Source: Castellaniella ginsengisoli
GTDB lineage: Bacteria; Pseudomonadota; Gammaproteobacteria; Burkholderiales; Burkholderiaceae_B
Assembly: GCF_039523235.1 (NCBI RefSeq)
Contig: NZ_BAAAEX010000010.1
DNA: 64,000 nucleotides
Reading direction: 5' to 3' (one strand)
Shown: piece after piece, positions 17,643 through 26,735 of the stretch
Numbering within the stretch: position 1 is the first letter of the stretch
Layout of the letters: every line of letters begins with the position of its first letter
Notes under the pieces: model-generated
Databases searched by the model: none
The model's input: the letters and a program-made list of their open reading frames with translations, nothing else
Told to the model about the DNA's origin: nothing
Program-made: the position numbers and the translations under genes

Positions 17643-20095
17643 CAGAAGGGCACGCGGACGGGTTGGGGAATGGCGGCGCCGGAGTCTGGAGCGGTATCGT
17701 CGTTGCGCAGTTGGTCCAGCAGGCTGCCGATGCCGTCCAGGCCGTCGGCGGGCGCGCCCGGGACGGGATCGCCGGGCGCGGGCAGGCCGACGCGGGCGAT
17801 GGCCGTGCCCGGGGGGAATTCGGCGAAGTAGAAATCGCCGTTGATGCGCGACAGGCCGCTGGGCACGGGGCCGGGCGGAATTTCCGGCTGGTCCGCCAGG
17901 GCCGTGCGCATGTAGTTCGCCCAGATGGGCAGGGCGGCGCCGCCGCCGGTCTCGCCCTGGCCCATGGACTTGGGTTGGTCGAAGCCCATCCAGGCGACCG
18001 CCACCAGCTTCGGCGTGAAGCCGGCGAACCAGGCGTCCTGGGAGTCGTTGGTGGTGCCGGTCTTGCCGCCGATGTCGTTGCGTTTGAGTTCGCGGTGCGC
18101 GCGCGCGCCGGTGCCGACGGTGGCGACGCCGCGCAGCATGTCGTTCATGACGTAGGCTGTGCGTGGATCGATCACGCGCGCCAGCGTGTCGCCCGCCACG
18201 GTGGGGCGCGAGCGCATGATGATCTTGCCGGAGCTGTCGGTGACGTAATCGATCAGGTAGGGCGGCACGCGATAGCCGCCGTTGGCAAAGACGGCATAGC
18301 CGCCCGCCAGTTGCAGCGGCGTCACGCTGCCGGCGCCCAGGGCCAGCGGCAGCACGGCCGGCTGGCGCGAGCGGTCGAAGCCGAAGCGGGTGACGTAATC
18401 CTGTACGTATTGGGGCCCCACGGCCTGCATGATGCGGATCGAGACCATGTTCTTGGACTTGTACAGCCCCTGGCGCATGGTCAGCATGGGCTCATAGGAT
18501 CGACCGTAGTTCTTGGGATTCCAGGCCTTGGAGCCGGTCTGCTCCGCCGTCAGGGAAAAGGGTTCGTCCGAAATCTGCGTCGCGGGCGTCAGCCCCCGCT
18601 CCAGGGCGGAAGCGTAGATGAAGGGCTTGAAGGACGAGCCCGGCTGGCGCCAGGCCTGGGTGACGCGGTTGAACTTGCCTTCGTCGAAGTCGAAGCCGCC
18701 CACCATGGCCCGGACGGCGCCGTCCTGGCTGGCGACCGAGACGAGGGCGGCCTGGATGGTGGGTTTGTTGATGAGTTCCCAGTATTCCGGCGTCTTGTGC
18801 ACGTAGACCACCGAGCCGCGCCGGATGCGCACGGCCTCCTTGGCGTTGGGGACCAGGCCGCGCGCCACGATACGCAAGGCGCGCTTGTCGGTGATGTCGA
18901 TGATCTGCTTGGCGGTGCGGGCGACCCGGATTTCGGTCGGGCTGGCCGACAGGACGATGCCGATGAGCAGATCGCCGTTGTCCGGATGTTTGTCCTGCTG
19001 CTCGTCGAGCAGTTCGTTGAGCGCCTCGGGATCGGATTCGATGCCCTGGGGCAGGTCGATGTTCTCTTCGGGGCCGGTATAGGGCGCGCGGCGGGTGTAG
19101 TCCAGGATGCCCTCGCGCACGGCCTGGTAGGCGGCCTCCTGGTCCTTGGAGTGGATGGTGGTGTAGATATTGAAGCCGCGCGAATAGATATCGTCCTGAT
19201 AGACGCCGTACAGCAACTGGCGGGCGAGTTCCGCGGGGTAGTCGCCATGCACGCCATAGCGTCCGCCGGGGGTGTTGGCCGCCGAACGGATCACGATGGG
19301 CTGCTCCTGGGCCTGCTGGTATTCGGCATCCGTGAGGTAGCCCAGGGAGCGCATGCGGCCGAGGACGTAGGCCTGGCGCGACTTGGCGCGCTCGAAGTTG
19401 GCGATGGGGTTGAAGCGCGACGGGGCCTTGGGGATGCCGGCCAGCATGGCGGCTTCGGCCGGGGTGATTTCGGACAGCGGCTTGCCGAAGTAGGTGCGGC
19501 TGGCTGCGGCGAAACCGTACGCGCGGTGTCCCAGGAAGATCTGGTTCATGTAGAGATCGAGGATCTGGTCCTTCGTCAGGGTGGCCTCGATCTTGAAGGT
19601 CAGCAGCAGTTCGTAGAATTTGCGCGTGTAGGTTTTTTCCGACGACAGGTAGAAGTTGCGCGCCACCTGCATGGTGATGGTGCTGGCGCCCTGCGTCTTG
19701 GACATGTGGATGGTATTGGCCAGGGCGGCGCGTAGCACCCCTGCCCAGTCGATGCCGCCGTGCTGGTAGAAGCGGTCGTCTTCGGCGGCGAGGATGGCGG
19801 ATTTCATGACGTCCGGGATCTCGTCGAACCGCAGGACGTTGCGGCGTTCTTCGCCGAATTCGCCGATCAGGACCTTGTCGGCCGTGTAGATGCGCAACGG
19901 CACCCGGGGCCGGTAGTCGATCATCGCCGTCAGATCCGGCAGATTGGGCCAGGCCAGCGCCAGCGCCAGACTCATGAGCAGCGCCCCGCACAGGCCCAGG
20001 CCTGCGAACAGCACAAACGCTTTGAGGACCAACCGCGTGAACCAGGAGCGTGCCGCCGGGGCCTTCTGCTTGGAAGAGGTAGTGGTGGATTTCAT
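17642..20095 (-). CDS. mrcA: Penicillin-binding protein 1A (bifunctional transglycosylase/transpeptidase)
   Basis: This 817-residue inner-membrane enzyme polymerises and cross-links peptidoglycan. A short cytoplasmic tail and one membrane helix (24-50) precede the glycosyltransferase domain (about 75-245, catalytic E105 in AAEDDRFYQHGG). An OB-like insertion and the transpeptidase domain follow, with S487-x-x-K, then SKN and KTG (GGKTGTTND). The start at 20095 gives the usual short basic N-terminus; the frame upstream looks like spurious intergenic sequence. It is first in an overlapping mrcA-lptM-lysA operon and divergent from aroK. Confidence 0.96.
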   Translation of the reverse strand: MKSTTTSSKQKAPAARSWFTRLVLKAFVLFAGLGLCGALLMSLALALAWPNLPDLTAMIDYRPRVPLRIYTADKVLIGEFGEERRNVLRFDEIPDVMKSAILAAEDDRFYQHGGIDWAGVLRAALANTIHMSKTQGASTITMQVARNFYLSSEKTYTRKFYELLLTFKIEATLTKDQILDLYMNQIFLGHRAYGFAAASRTYFGKPLSEITPAEAAMLAGIPKAPSRFNPIANFERAKSRQAYVLGRMRSLGYLTDAEYQQAQEQPIVIRSAANTPGGRYGVHGDYPAELARQLLYGVYQDDIYSRGFNIYTTIHSKDQEAAYQAVREGILDYTRRAPYTGPEENIDLPQGIESDPEALNELLDEQQDKHPDNGDLLIGIVLSASPTEIRVARTAKQIIDITDKRALRIVARGLVPNAKEAVRIRRGSVVYVHKTPEYWELINKPTIQAALVSVASQDGAVRAMVGGFDFDEGKFNRVTQAWRQPGSSFKPFIYASALERGLTPATQISDEPFSLTAEQTGSKAWNPKNYGRSYEPMLTMRQGLYKSKNMVSIRIMQAVGPQYVQDYVTRFGFDRSRQPAVLPLALGAGSVTPLQLAGGYAVFANGGYRVPPYLIDYVTDSSGKIIMRSRPTVAGDTLARVIDPRTAYVMNDMLRGVATVGTGARAHRELKRNDIGGKTGTTNDSQDAWFAGFTPKLVAVAWMGFDQPKSMGQGETGGGAALPIWANYMRTALADQPEIPPGPVPSGLSRINGDFYFAEFPPGTAIARVGLPAPGDPVPGAPADGLDGIGSLLDQLRNDDTAPDSGAAIPQPVRVPF

Positions 20096-20247
20096 CAGAG
20101 GCGATTGTAAGCCCTGGCTGGAGCGGGCCAGGAGGCGGTGCAGGAGTCTGTGTAACAGGATGATGCGTCCGTGGCGCGGGCGGACGAGGCTGGCCGGGGG
20201 CCGGCTGATGCGATAATACACGCAAACGAACAGCCCGATGCCTTGCC

Positions 20248-20841
20248 ATGACGATGGAATGCGCCCCCGATTCGACCCGGATTCCCCCTGAGGGGCTGGA
20301 CGAGGCGCGGCCGGTTTTCCTGGTCGGCATGATGGGTGTGGGCAAGACCACGATCGGCCGCCAGTTGGCGGCGGCGTTGGGGCGCGAATTCGTCGACCTG
20401 GATCATGTCATCGAGGCGCGGTGCGGCGTGCGCATCGCCACCATTTTCGACATCGAGGGCGAAGAAGGGTTCCGCCGCCGCGAAACGGCCGCCCTGGATG
20501 AATACACGCGCCGGCCCGGCCTGGTGCTGGCCACGGGCGGCGGCGCCGTACTGGCCGAGGAAAACCGCCGCATGCTGAGCGAACGCGGCTGCGTCGTCTA
20601 TCTGCGGGCCGGGGCCGACGAGCTCTACCGGCGCGTGGCCCGCGACCGCAACCGCCCGCTGCTGCGCACCGCCGATCCGCGTCAGCGCATCGTCGACCTG
20701 CTGGCCTGCCGCGAACCGTTGTACGAAAGCGTGGCCGCCATTACGCTGGACACCGGCGACCAGCCGGTCGCCCAGGTGCTGCGCAACCTGTTGCCGCAGT
20801 TGCCGGTCCGGCCGGCGGTCCAGGCTCCTTTCACGGAATGA
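20248..20841 (+). CDS. aroK: Shikimate kinase
   Basis: This 197-residue kinase phosphorylates shikimate in the chorismate pathway. The Walker A motif is GMMGVGKTT, followed by the substrate-binding FVDLDHVIE, the GxEGFRRRE segment and ATGGGAVL. ATG codons at residues 1 and 3 are both possible starts. The stop overlaps the aroB start as ATGA, so the two are translationally coupled. In several betaproteobacteria pilMNOPQ lies between ponA and aroK; here only 152 bp separate them. Confidence 0.96.
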   Translation: MTMECAPDSTRIPPEGLDEARPVFLVGMMGVGKTTIGRQLAAALGREFVDLDHVIEARCGVRIATIFDIEGEEGFRRRETAALDEYTRRPGLVLATGGGAVLAEENRRMLSERGCVVYLRAGADELYRRVARDRNRPLLRTADPRQRIVDLLACREPLYESVAAITLDTGDQPVAQVLRNLLPQLPVRPAVQAPFTE

Positions 20842-21926
20842 CCCCCATGCATACAGTCCAGGTTGAGACGCCCGGCGGACACTATCCCATCCATATCGGC
20901 GCAGGCCGGCTGGACGCCGTCGCGCACAGCATTCCGGCCGACGCCACGGCGATTGCGGTCGTCACCAACACCACGGTGGGCGCCCTGTACGGCGCGCGGC
21001 TGCGCGCCGCCCTGGAGGCCACCGGCAAGCCGTTGCTGACCATCGAGCTGCCCGACGGCGAGCAGTACAAGACCTGGGAGTCCCTGGACCGCATTTTCGA
21101 CGCGCTGCTGGAGGCGGCCCTGGACCGCAAAGCCGTGCTGGTGGCCCTGGGCGGCGGGGTGGTGGGCGATGTCTGCGGTTTCGCGGCGGCGTGCTACATG
21201 CGCGGCATCCGGTTCGTCCAGGTGCCGACCACGCTGCTGGCGCAGGTGGATTCCTCGGTGGGCGGCAAGACGGCCATCAACCACCCGCGCGGCAAGAACA
21301 TGATCGGGGCGTTCTACCAGCCCCAGGCCGTGGAAATCGATCCGGGTGTCCTGGCGACGCTGCCGGCCCGCGAGATCTCCGCCGGCCTGGCCGAAGTCGT
21401 CAAGTACGGCATGATCGCCGACCCCGCGTTCTTCGATTGGTGTGAAGCGCATGTCGATGCCCTGCGCGCGCTCGACGGCGAGGCCATCCGGCACGCCGTG
21501 CGCCGTTCTTGCGAACTCAAGGCCTGGGTCGTTTCCCAGGACGAACGCGAATCGGGCTTGCGCGCCATTCTCAATTTCGGCCACACGTTCGCACATGCCA
21601 TCGAATCCGGCCTGGGCTACGGCCAGTGGCTGCACGGCGAAGCCGTGGGTTGCGGCATGGTCATGGCGGCCGAGCTGTCCGCCCGGGTCTGCGGCCTGGA
21701 AGCCGGGGCCGTGGAGCGCATCCGCGCGCTGGTGCAGGCCATCGGTTGCCCGACCCTGCCGCCGGGGCTGGGCGCCGGCCGCTGGCTGGACCTGATGCGG
21801 GTGGACAAGAAAAATGAAGGCCGCCACATCCGGTATGTATTGTTGCCGGCCCTGGGGCGGGCCGAAGTCCGGGCGGTCGACGACGAGATCGTGCGGCCGC
21901 TGCTGCCGGATGTTCCGCAGGCGTAG
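20838..21926 (+). CDS. aroB: 3-dehydroquinate synthase
   Basis: This 362-residue NAD- and metal-dependent enzyme forms 3-dehydroquinate from DAHP. Visible signatures are LGGGVVGDVCGFAA (NAD site), VPTTLLAQVDSSVGGKTAIN, the metal ligand region GLAEVVKYGMI, and the histidines in NFGHTFAHAIE and LHGEAVGCGM. It overlaps aroK by 4 nt and is followed 30 nt later by dgt, forming an aroK-aroB-dgt unit common in betaproteobacteria. Confidence 0.97.
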   Translation: MTPMHTVQVETPGGHYPIHIGAGRLDAVAHSIPADATAIAVVTNTTVGALYGARLRAALEATGKPLLTIELPDGEQYKTWESLDRIFDALLEAALDRKAVLVALGGGVVGDVCGFAAACYMRGIRFVQVPTTLLAQVDSSVGGKTAINHPRGKNMIGAFYQPQAVEIDPGVLATLPAREISAGLAEVVKYGMIADPAFFDWCEAHVDALRALDGEAIRHAVRRSCELKAWVVSQDERESGLRAILNFGHTFAHAIESGLGYGQWLHGEAVGCGMVMAAELSARVCGLEAGAVERIRALVQAIGCPTLPPGLGAGRWLDLMRVDKKNEGRHIRYVLLPALGRAEVRAVDDEIVRPLLPDVPQA

Positions 21927-21956
21927 CGTCCGCTTGCACCAAGGAGTCGCGAAGGC

Positions 21957-23093
21957 ATGAAGAATCGGATCGAGCCGGCCCCATACGCCAGCCGCCCGGA
22001 GGGTTCCCGGGGGCGCCGCCATCCAGAGCCGCCGCCGGTCGGCCGCACCGATTTCCAGCGCGACCGCGACCGCATCATCCATTGTTCCGCCTTCCGCAGG
22101 CTGGAATACAAGACACAGGTTTTTCTCAACCACGAAGGCGATCTGTTCCGCACCCGCCTGACGCACAGCATCGAGGTGGCGCAAATCGCGCGCACGCTGG
22201 CACGCAATCTGGGCGTGAACGAAGACCTGACCGAAGCCATTGCCCTGGCGCACGATCTGGGCCATACGCCTTTCGGCCATGCGGGCCAGGATGAGCTCAA
22301 TGCCTGCCTGCGCGAGCTGGCGCCCGCCGCCGGGGGCTTCGAGCATAATCTCCAGAGCCTGCGGGTGGTCGACGAGCTTGAAGAGCGCTATGCCGGCTTC
22401 AATGGCCTGAACCTGTGCTTCGAGACCCGCGAGGGCATTCTCAAGCACTGCTCGCGCAGCCATGCGCGGCGGTTGGGTGAAGTCGGCGCGCGTTTCCTCG
22501 ACGGCACCCAGCCCTCGCTGGAGGCGCAACTGACCAATCTGGCCGACGAGATCGCCTACAACAACCACGATGTGGACGATGGCCTGCGCTCGGGGTTGAT
22601 CACGGTGCCCCAGTTGTTGCAACTGGACATTTTTGCCTCGCATCACGAGCAGGTTCTGCGCCGTTATCCGGGTGCCGAGCCCAAACGCCTGGTGTCCGAG
22701 GTCATCCGCGCCATGATCAACACTCTGGTGCAGGATCTGACGCGCACCACGGCGGACCGCATCGCCCGGCTGCGCCCGCAATCGGCCGACGAGGTCCGGG
22801 CCGGCCCGCCGCTGGCGGCTTTCTCGGACGAGATCCGCGCCCAGGCCGATGCGCTCAAGCAGTTCCTGCTGAAAAACCTGTACCGGCATTCGCAAGTCAT
22901 GCGCATGACCTACAAGGCGCGGCGCATCGTGCGCGACCTGTTCCGCGTTTTCCTGGACGATCCCCGCTTGCTGGCCGACGAATACCGGCGCGACGACGCG
23001 ACGGCGCAGGCCCGCGCGATCGCGGACTACATCGCCGGCATGACGGACCGCTACGCCATCCGCGAGCACCGCGCAATCAACAGAATGGATTAG
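21957..23093 (+). CDS. dgt: Deoxyguanosinetriphosphate triphosphohydrolase-like protein
   Basis: This 378-residue HD-domain protein is predicted to hydrolyse dNTPs to deoxynucleoside and triphosphate. The metal-binding HD motif is intact (RLTHSIEVAQIAR then AHDLGHTPFGHAGQ), as is the later NLADEIAYNNHDVDDG segment of the family. The length fits the dGTPase-like type 2 group. A ribosome-binding site AAGGAG lies upstream. Its last two codons form the 5' edge of a large hairpin, and a tandem repeat follows. Confidence 0.93.
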   Translation: MKNRIEPAPYASRPEGSRGRRHPEPPPVGRTDFQRDRDRIIHCSAFRRLEYKTQVFLNHEGDLFRTRLTHSIEVAQIARTLARNLGVNEDLTEAIALAHDLGHTPFGHAGQDELNACLRELAPAAGGFEHNLQSLRVVDELEERYAGFNGLNLCFETREGILKHCSRSHARRLGEVGARFLDGTQPSLEAQLTNLADEIAYNNHDVDDGLRSGLITVPQLLQLDIFASHHEQVLRRYPGAEPKRLVSEVIRAMINTLVQDLTRTTADRIARLRPQSADEVRAGPPLAAFSDEIRAQADALKQFLLKNLYRHSQVMRMTYKARRIVRDLFRVFLDDPRLLADEYRRDDATAQARAIADYIAGMTDRYAIREHRAINRMD

Positions 23094-23142
23094 CCGGGAC
23101 ACGCGACAGTCCCCTGCGGACTGTCGCGTGCCAGGCTAATCC
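23087..23142 (+). repeat. Large inverted repeat / hairpin overlapping the dgt stop
   Basis: Two nested perfect arms are visible: GGATTAGCC (23087-23095) with GGCTAATCC (23134-23142), and CACGCGACAGT (23100-23110) with ACTGTCGCGTG (23120-23130). They enclose the loop CCCCTGCGG. The outer arm includes the dgt stop codon. It may terminate dgt transcription or protect its 3' end; no T tract follows. Confidence 0.75.
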
Positions 23143-23187
23143 GAGCGGCGTGCCGGCCGCGAGGTGGAGAGCTGCTGCGGCATGAGG
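23108..23187 (+). repeat. Intergenic repeat, tandem copy 1 (80-bp unit)
   Basis: An 80-bp unit beginning AGTCCCCTGCGGACTG is repeated directly at 23188 with two visible base differences. It contains the small inverted repeat GCGGC (23145-23149) / GCCGC (23156-23160). A diverged relative lies at 57421. Confidence 0.85.
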
Positions 23188-23267
23188 AGTCCCCTGCGGA
23201 CTGTCGCGTGCCAGGCTAATCCGAGCGGCGTGCCAGCCGCGAGGTGGAGAGCTGCCGCGGCATGAGG
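23188..23267 (+). repeat. Intergenic repeat, tandem copy 2 (80-bp unit)
   Basis: Near-identical second copy of the preceding 80-bp unit; GCCGGCC becomes GCCAGCC and GCTGCTGC becomes GCTGCCGC. It lacks the left arm of the large hairpin, so only copy 1 can form the long stem. It ends about 23 bp before the start of the CoA-transferase gene. Confidence 0.85.
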
Positions 23268-23290
23268 GGCCCTGGATTGGAGGACGCGCA

Positions 23291-24670
23291 ATGACACACC
23301 TGATGTCGCCTTCGGATCATGTCGGCATGCTGGAGTCCATGTTGTCCGCGATAGGCGTGGAGGCGCCGCCCGGATCGGTGTGCGTGGCCGGCCGGGCCGG
23401 GTTGGCCTCGCGTTATCCGGTCAGTGGCCTGGCCTGCGCCGCGCTCGGTGCGGCCGCGCTGATGGTGGCGCGCCGGTCGAGGCCTGAAGCGCCTCGGCCA
23501 GTCCTGATCGACCGGGCGCGGGCCTCGTGGTGGTTTGGCTTCAGTCTCCAGCCGATGGGGTGGGTGTTGCCTGAAGTGCGCGATGCCGTGACGGGCGACT
23601 ACGCGGCGCGGGATGGCTGGATCCGGCTCCATGCCAACGCGGCGCATCATCGGCGCCGGGCGCTGGCGGCGCTCGGCCTGTCCGACGACGCCAGTCGCGG
23701 CGTGATCGCCGGGCGCATCCGGCACGAGGGCGCCGACGCCGTGGAGGCCGCCATCGTGGAGCAGGGCGGCTGCGCGGCCGCCCTGCGCGCACCGGATGCC
23801 TGGCGCGATCATCCCCAGGGGCGGGCCGTCGCGGTGGAACCCCTGGTTCACCGCCTGCCGGGAGCCGCCGGCGCGGCGACGCATGGCGTCCCCGATCCTG
23901 TGCGGCCGTTGGCCGGGGTTCGCGTCTTGGATCTGACGCGCGTGTTGGCCGGCCCGACGGCCACGCGTTTCCTTGCAGCCTATGGCGCCCAGGTCTTGCG
24001 CCTGGATCCGGCGTGGTGGGAGGAGCCGGGCATGGTGCCGGAAGTCACCGTGGGCAAGCGTTGCGCTGTGCTGGATTTGCGCTCCCCGGAGGGGCTCGCG
24101 CAGATCCAGAAGCTGCTGGCCCAGGCCGACGTGCTGGTCCATGGCTACCGGCCAGGCGCCTTGGATGCGCTGGGGCTGGACACCGAAACCCTTCAGGCGA
24201 TCCGGCCCGGCCTGGTGGACGTCTGTCTGGACGCCTGGGGGTGGACCGGGCCGTGGCGGGAGCGCCGGGGCTTCGACAGCCTGGTTCAGATGAGCGCCGG
24301 TCTTGCCTGGGCGGGTGAAGAGGCGGCGCCGGATCCCTTGCCGGTCCAGGCGTTGGATCAGTCGGCCGGTTATCTGATGGCGGCCTGTGTGCTGCGCGGC
24401 CTGGAACTGCGCCGAGAATCCGGACGGGGCGGCGTCTGGCGTGTGTCTCTGGCGCGCATGGCGCGGCTGCTGCAAGATGCGGCCGACGCCGGGTTCGCCG
24501 TTCCGCCGGTGCTTGAGGCGGCCCCCGATGCCGCCTACGATCCGGCCATCGAGCGGACCGCATGGGGGCCCGCGCAAAGATTGCGGGCGCCCTGTCTGGT
24601 GACGGACGCGCGCTGGGCATGGGATTTGCCGGCTGGACCGCTGCGCGGCAGCCCGCCGGAGTGGTGGTGA
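23291..24670 (+). CDS. Family III CoA-transferase (CaiB/BaiF type) with N-terminal extra half
   Basis: The 459-residue protein carries the family III entry motif LAGVRVLDLTRVLAGP only at about residues 207-221, where it is usually near the N-terminus. The conserved aspartate segment RRGFDSLVQMSAG and the VQALDQSAGYLMA segment follow. The first 200 residues include TGDYAARDGWIRLHAN, which looks like a segment normally found after the transferase core, so the order looks permuted. Proteins of this class move CoA between acyl groups; the substrate cannot be told. The ribosome-binding site GGAGGA is good. It is convergent with tctA, with stop codons 3 nt apart. Confidence 0.82.
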   Translation: MTHLMSPSDHVGMLESMLSAIGVEAPPGSVCVAGRAGLASRYPVSGLACAALGAAALMVARRSRPEAPRPVLIDRARASWWFGFSLQPMGWVLPEVRDAVTGDYAARDGWIRLHANAAHHRRRALAALGLSDDASRGVIAGRIRHEGADAVEAAIVEQGGCAAALRAPDAWRDHPQGRAVAVEPLVHRLPGAAGAATHGVPDPVRPLAGVRVLDLTRVLAGPTATRFLAAYGAQVLRLDPAWWEEPGMVPEVTVGKRCAVLDLRSPEGLAQIQKLLAQADVLVHGYRPGALDALGLDTETLQAIRPGLVDVCLDAWGWTGPWRERRGFDSLVQMSAGLAWAGEEAAPDPLPVQALDQSAGYLMAACVLRGLELRRESGRGGVWRVSLARMARLLQDAADAGFAVPPVLEAAPDAAYDPAIERTAWGPAQRLRAPCLVTDARWAWDLPAGPLRGSPPEWW

Positions 24671-24673
24671 GGC

Positions 24674-26227
24674 TCAGTCGTCGGTGGCGACCAGGCCCCC
24701 GCCGGCGTGTTCGCCCCCTTGGCGCCGCCGGGCGCGGCGCCAGCGCATCAGCGGGGGAATGATGACGATGCACAGCGAGACGATCCACAGGCCTTGGGTG
24801 ATCGGGCTGCCCCACAGGATGTGCAGTTCGCCGTTGGTGATGGACAGCGCCCGGCGCAGATTCTGCTCCATCATGTCGCCCAGCACGACTCCCAGCACCA
24901 TCGGGGCCATGGGCACGCCCGCCTTGCGCAGCAGATAGCCCACCACGCCCAGGAAGGCGGCCATGGTCAGGTCGAAGGTGCCGGCGTTGATCGCGTATAC
25001 GCCGATGTAGCTGATGCACAGGATGCCGGGCACCAGCAGCCAGTTCGGCAGTGATAGCACCTTCGAGAAGACGCGCACCATCGGGATGTTCATCAGGAAC
25101 AGCAGCACATTGGCGATGAACAGCGAGGCGACCAGGCCCCAGACCAGTTCCGGCTTGGTGTCGAACAGCACCGGGCCCGGCGTGATGTTGTACAGCGTCA
25201 GCGCCCCCATCATCACGGCCGTGGTTCCGGAGCCGGGCACCCCCAGCGTCAGCATGGGGACGAAGGAGCCCACCGCGGACGCGGTCGAGGCGGCTTCCGG
25301 CGCGGTGACGCCGCGCAGGTCGCCCCGCCCGAACTTGGCCTCGGGATCGCGGCCTTCCTGGTAGCGCTTTTCATTGGAGTAGGCCACGGCCGAGGCGACA
25401 CTGGCCCCCGCGCCGGGCAAGACCCCGATGAAGAATCCCAGCAGCGAAGAGCGGGCCACCGTCCATTTCGTGTAGAGCAGTTCTTTCAGGTTGAACAATT
25501 TGCGTTTGCCGGGCGGCACTTCGGGCGCCTGGCCGCGCATGGTGCTTTCCAGCATTTCCAGCAGTTCGGCGATGGCGAACAATGCAATCACCGTGACGAC
25601 GAAGGGAATGCCGTCGAACAGGTGGACGGAGTCGAAGGTATAGCGGTAGACGCCGGAATTCGCATCCACGCCGACCGTGGCGATGGCCAGGCCCAGCATG
25701 GCCGACAGCGTGCCCTTGACGGGCTCGCGGCCCAGCAGGCTGGTCAGGCAGCAAAAAGCGAAGACGATCAGGACGAAGTACTCGGCCGGCCCGAATGCCA
25801 GAGCCCAGCGCGCCAGCAGCGGCGCCAGGGCGATCACGCCGATGGTGGCGACCAGCGAACCACAGAACGCGGACCAGGCCGACAGGGACAGGGCGACATT
25901 GGACAGGCCCTGGCGGGACAGGGGGTAGCCATCCAATGTCGTCATGATGGCGCTGGCTTCGCCCGGAACGTTGATCAGGATGGCGCTGATGCGGCCGCCG
26001 TATTCCGCGCCGACGTAGACGGCCGCCAGCAGGATCAGGGCGGTTTCGGGAGGCAGGTTCAGCGCATAGGCGATGGGGATGAGCATGGCCACGCCATTGA
26101 TCGGCCCCAGGCCGGGCAGGACGCCGACCAGCGTGCCCAGGAACGAACCCAGGGCGGCCACCAGCAGGTTCGTCCAGGAGAAGGCAACGGCAAAGCCCAG
26201 GCTCAAATGATCGATGATGGCGCTCAT
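24674..26227 (-). CDS. tctA: Tripartite tricarboxylate transporter, large permease TctA
   Basis: This 517-residue protein has about 12 membrane helices and the family signatures GVLPGLGPINGVAMLIP near the N-terminus and the repeated GVLPGAGASVASAVAY in the middle. It is the main transport subunit of a TTT system importing carboxylates such as citrate with sodium or protons. The start at 26227 overlaps the tctB stop by 4 nt (ATGA). It is the last gene of tctCBA. Confidence 0.95.
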   Translation of the reverse strand: MSAIIDHLSLGFAVAFSWTNLLVAALGSFLGTLVGVLPGLGPINGVAMLIPIAYALNLPPETALILLAAVYVGAEYGGRISAILINVPGEASAIMTTLDGYPLSRQGLSNVALSLSAWSAFCGSLVATIGVIALAPLLARWALAFGPAEYFVLIVFAFCCLTSLLGREPVKGTLSAMLGLAIATVGVDANSGVYRYTFDSVHLFDGIPFVVTVIALFAIAELLEMLESTMRGQAPEVPPGKRKLFNLKELLYTKWTVARSSLLGFFIGVLPGAGASVASAVAYSNEKRYQEGRDPEAKFGRGDLRGVTAPEAASTASAVGSFVPMLTLGVPGSGTTAVMMGALTLYNITPGPVLFDTKPELVWGLVASLFIANVLLFLMNIPMVRVFSKVLSLPNWLLVPGILCISYIGVYAINAGTFDLTMAAFLGVVGYLLRKAGVPMAPMVLGVVLGDMMEQNLRRALSITNGELHILWGSPITQGLWIVSLCIVIIPPLMRWRRARRRQGGEHAGGGLVATDD

Positions 26228-26661
26228 GACAGGAACTCCAGAAGGCCCAGGGGTAGCACGACGTCCAGCACCCGGTCGAACAGAATGAAGAACAGGATGC
26301 CCATGGACAGTCCGCCGATGGCCAGCCTGATCCAGGTGCCGCCGAACAGGCGGCCAATCAGGACGGTGACCAGCGCGGTGGCCAGGATGAAGCCCAGGAA
26401 TTGAAAAAGCAGGGCATAGCCGAACACGTAGCAGGCCATCAGGATCATGCGCCACCAGTCGGTGGGCGGCGCCTTTTCGGCGTCGCGCCAGTGCTTGAGC
26501 AGCAGCCAGGCCCCGCACAGCGCGATGATCAGCGCGAGCAGCAGCGGGAAGGCGCGCGGCCCCACGGGTTCATAGGAGAAGGGGGCCTGCAGGCCGCGGG
26601 CGAACCACGCCATCAGGGCGGCGAAGATCAGGGCGGAAATGCCCAGGAGGCGATCACTCAT
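26224..26661 (-). CDS. tctB: Tripartite tricarboxylate transporter, small permease TctB
   Basis: This 145-residue protein has about four membrane helices (starting RLLGISALIFAALMAWFARGL and ending FFILFDRVLDVVLPLGLLE) and the FSYEPVGPRAFPLLLA segment typical of TctB. It supports TctA in the membrane complex. Its stop overlaps the tctA start; tctC lies 74 nt downstream-to-upstream on the same strand. Confidence 0.92.
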   Translation of the reverse strand: MSDRLLGISALIFAALMAWFARGLQAPFSYEPVGPRAFPLLLALIIALCGAWLLLKHWRDAEKAPPTDWWRMILMACYVFGYALLFQFLGFILATALVTVLIGRLFGGTWIRLAIGGLSMGILFFILFDRVLDVVLPLGLLEFLS

Positions 26662-26735
26662 GGTGGAATCCGGATGATGTCGCTCCCGCCATGCGCCGGC
26701 GGGGGCGCATGGCGGGGGCTGGAAGAAAGGCGGGG

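Noticed and set aside
23100..23290. CRISPR array at the tandem repeats
   Set aside because: Only two directly abutting 80-bp units without spacers; not a CRISPR pattern.
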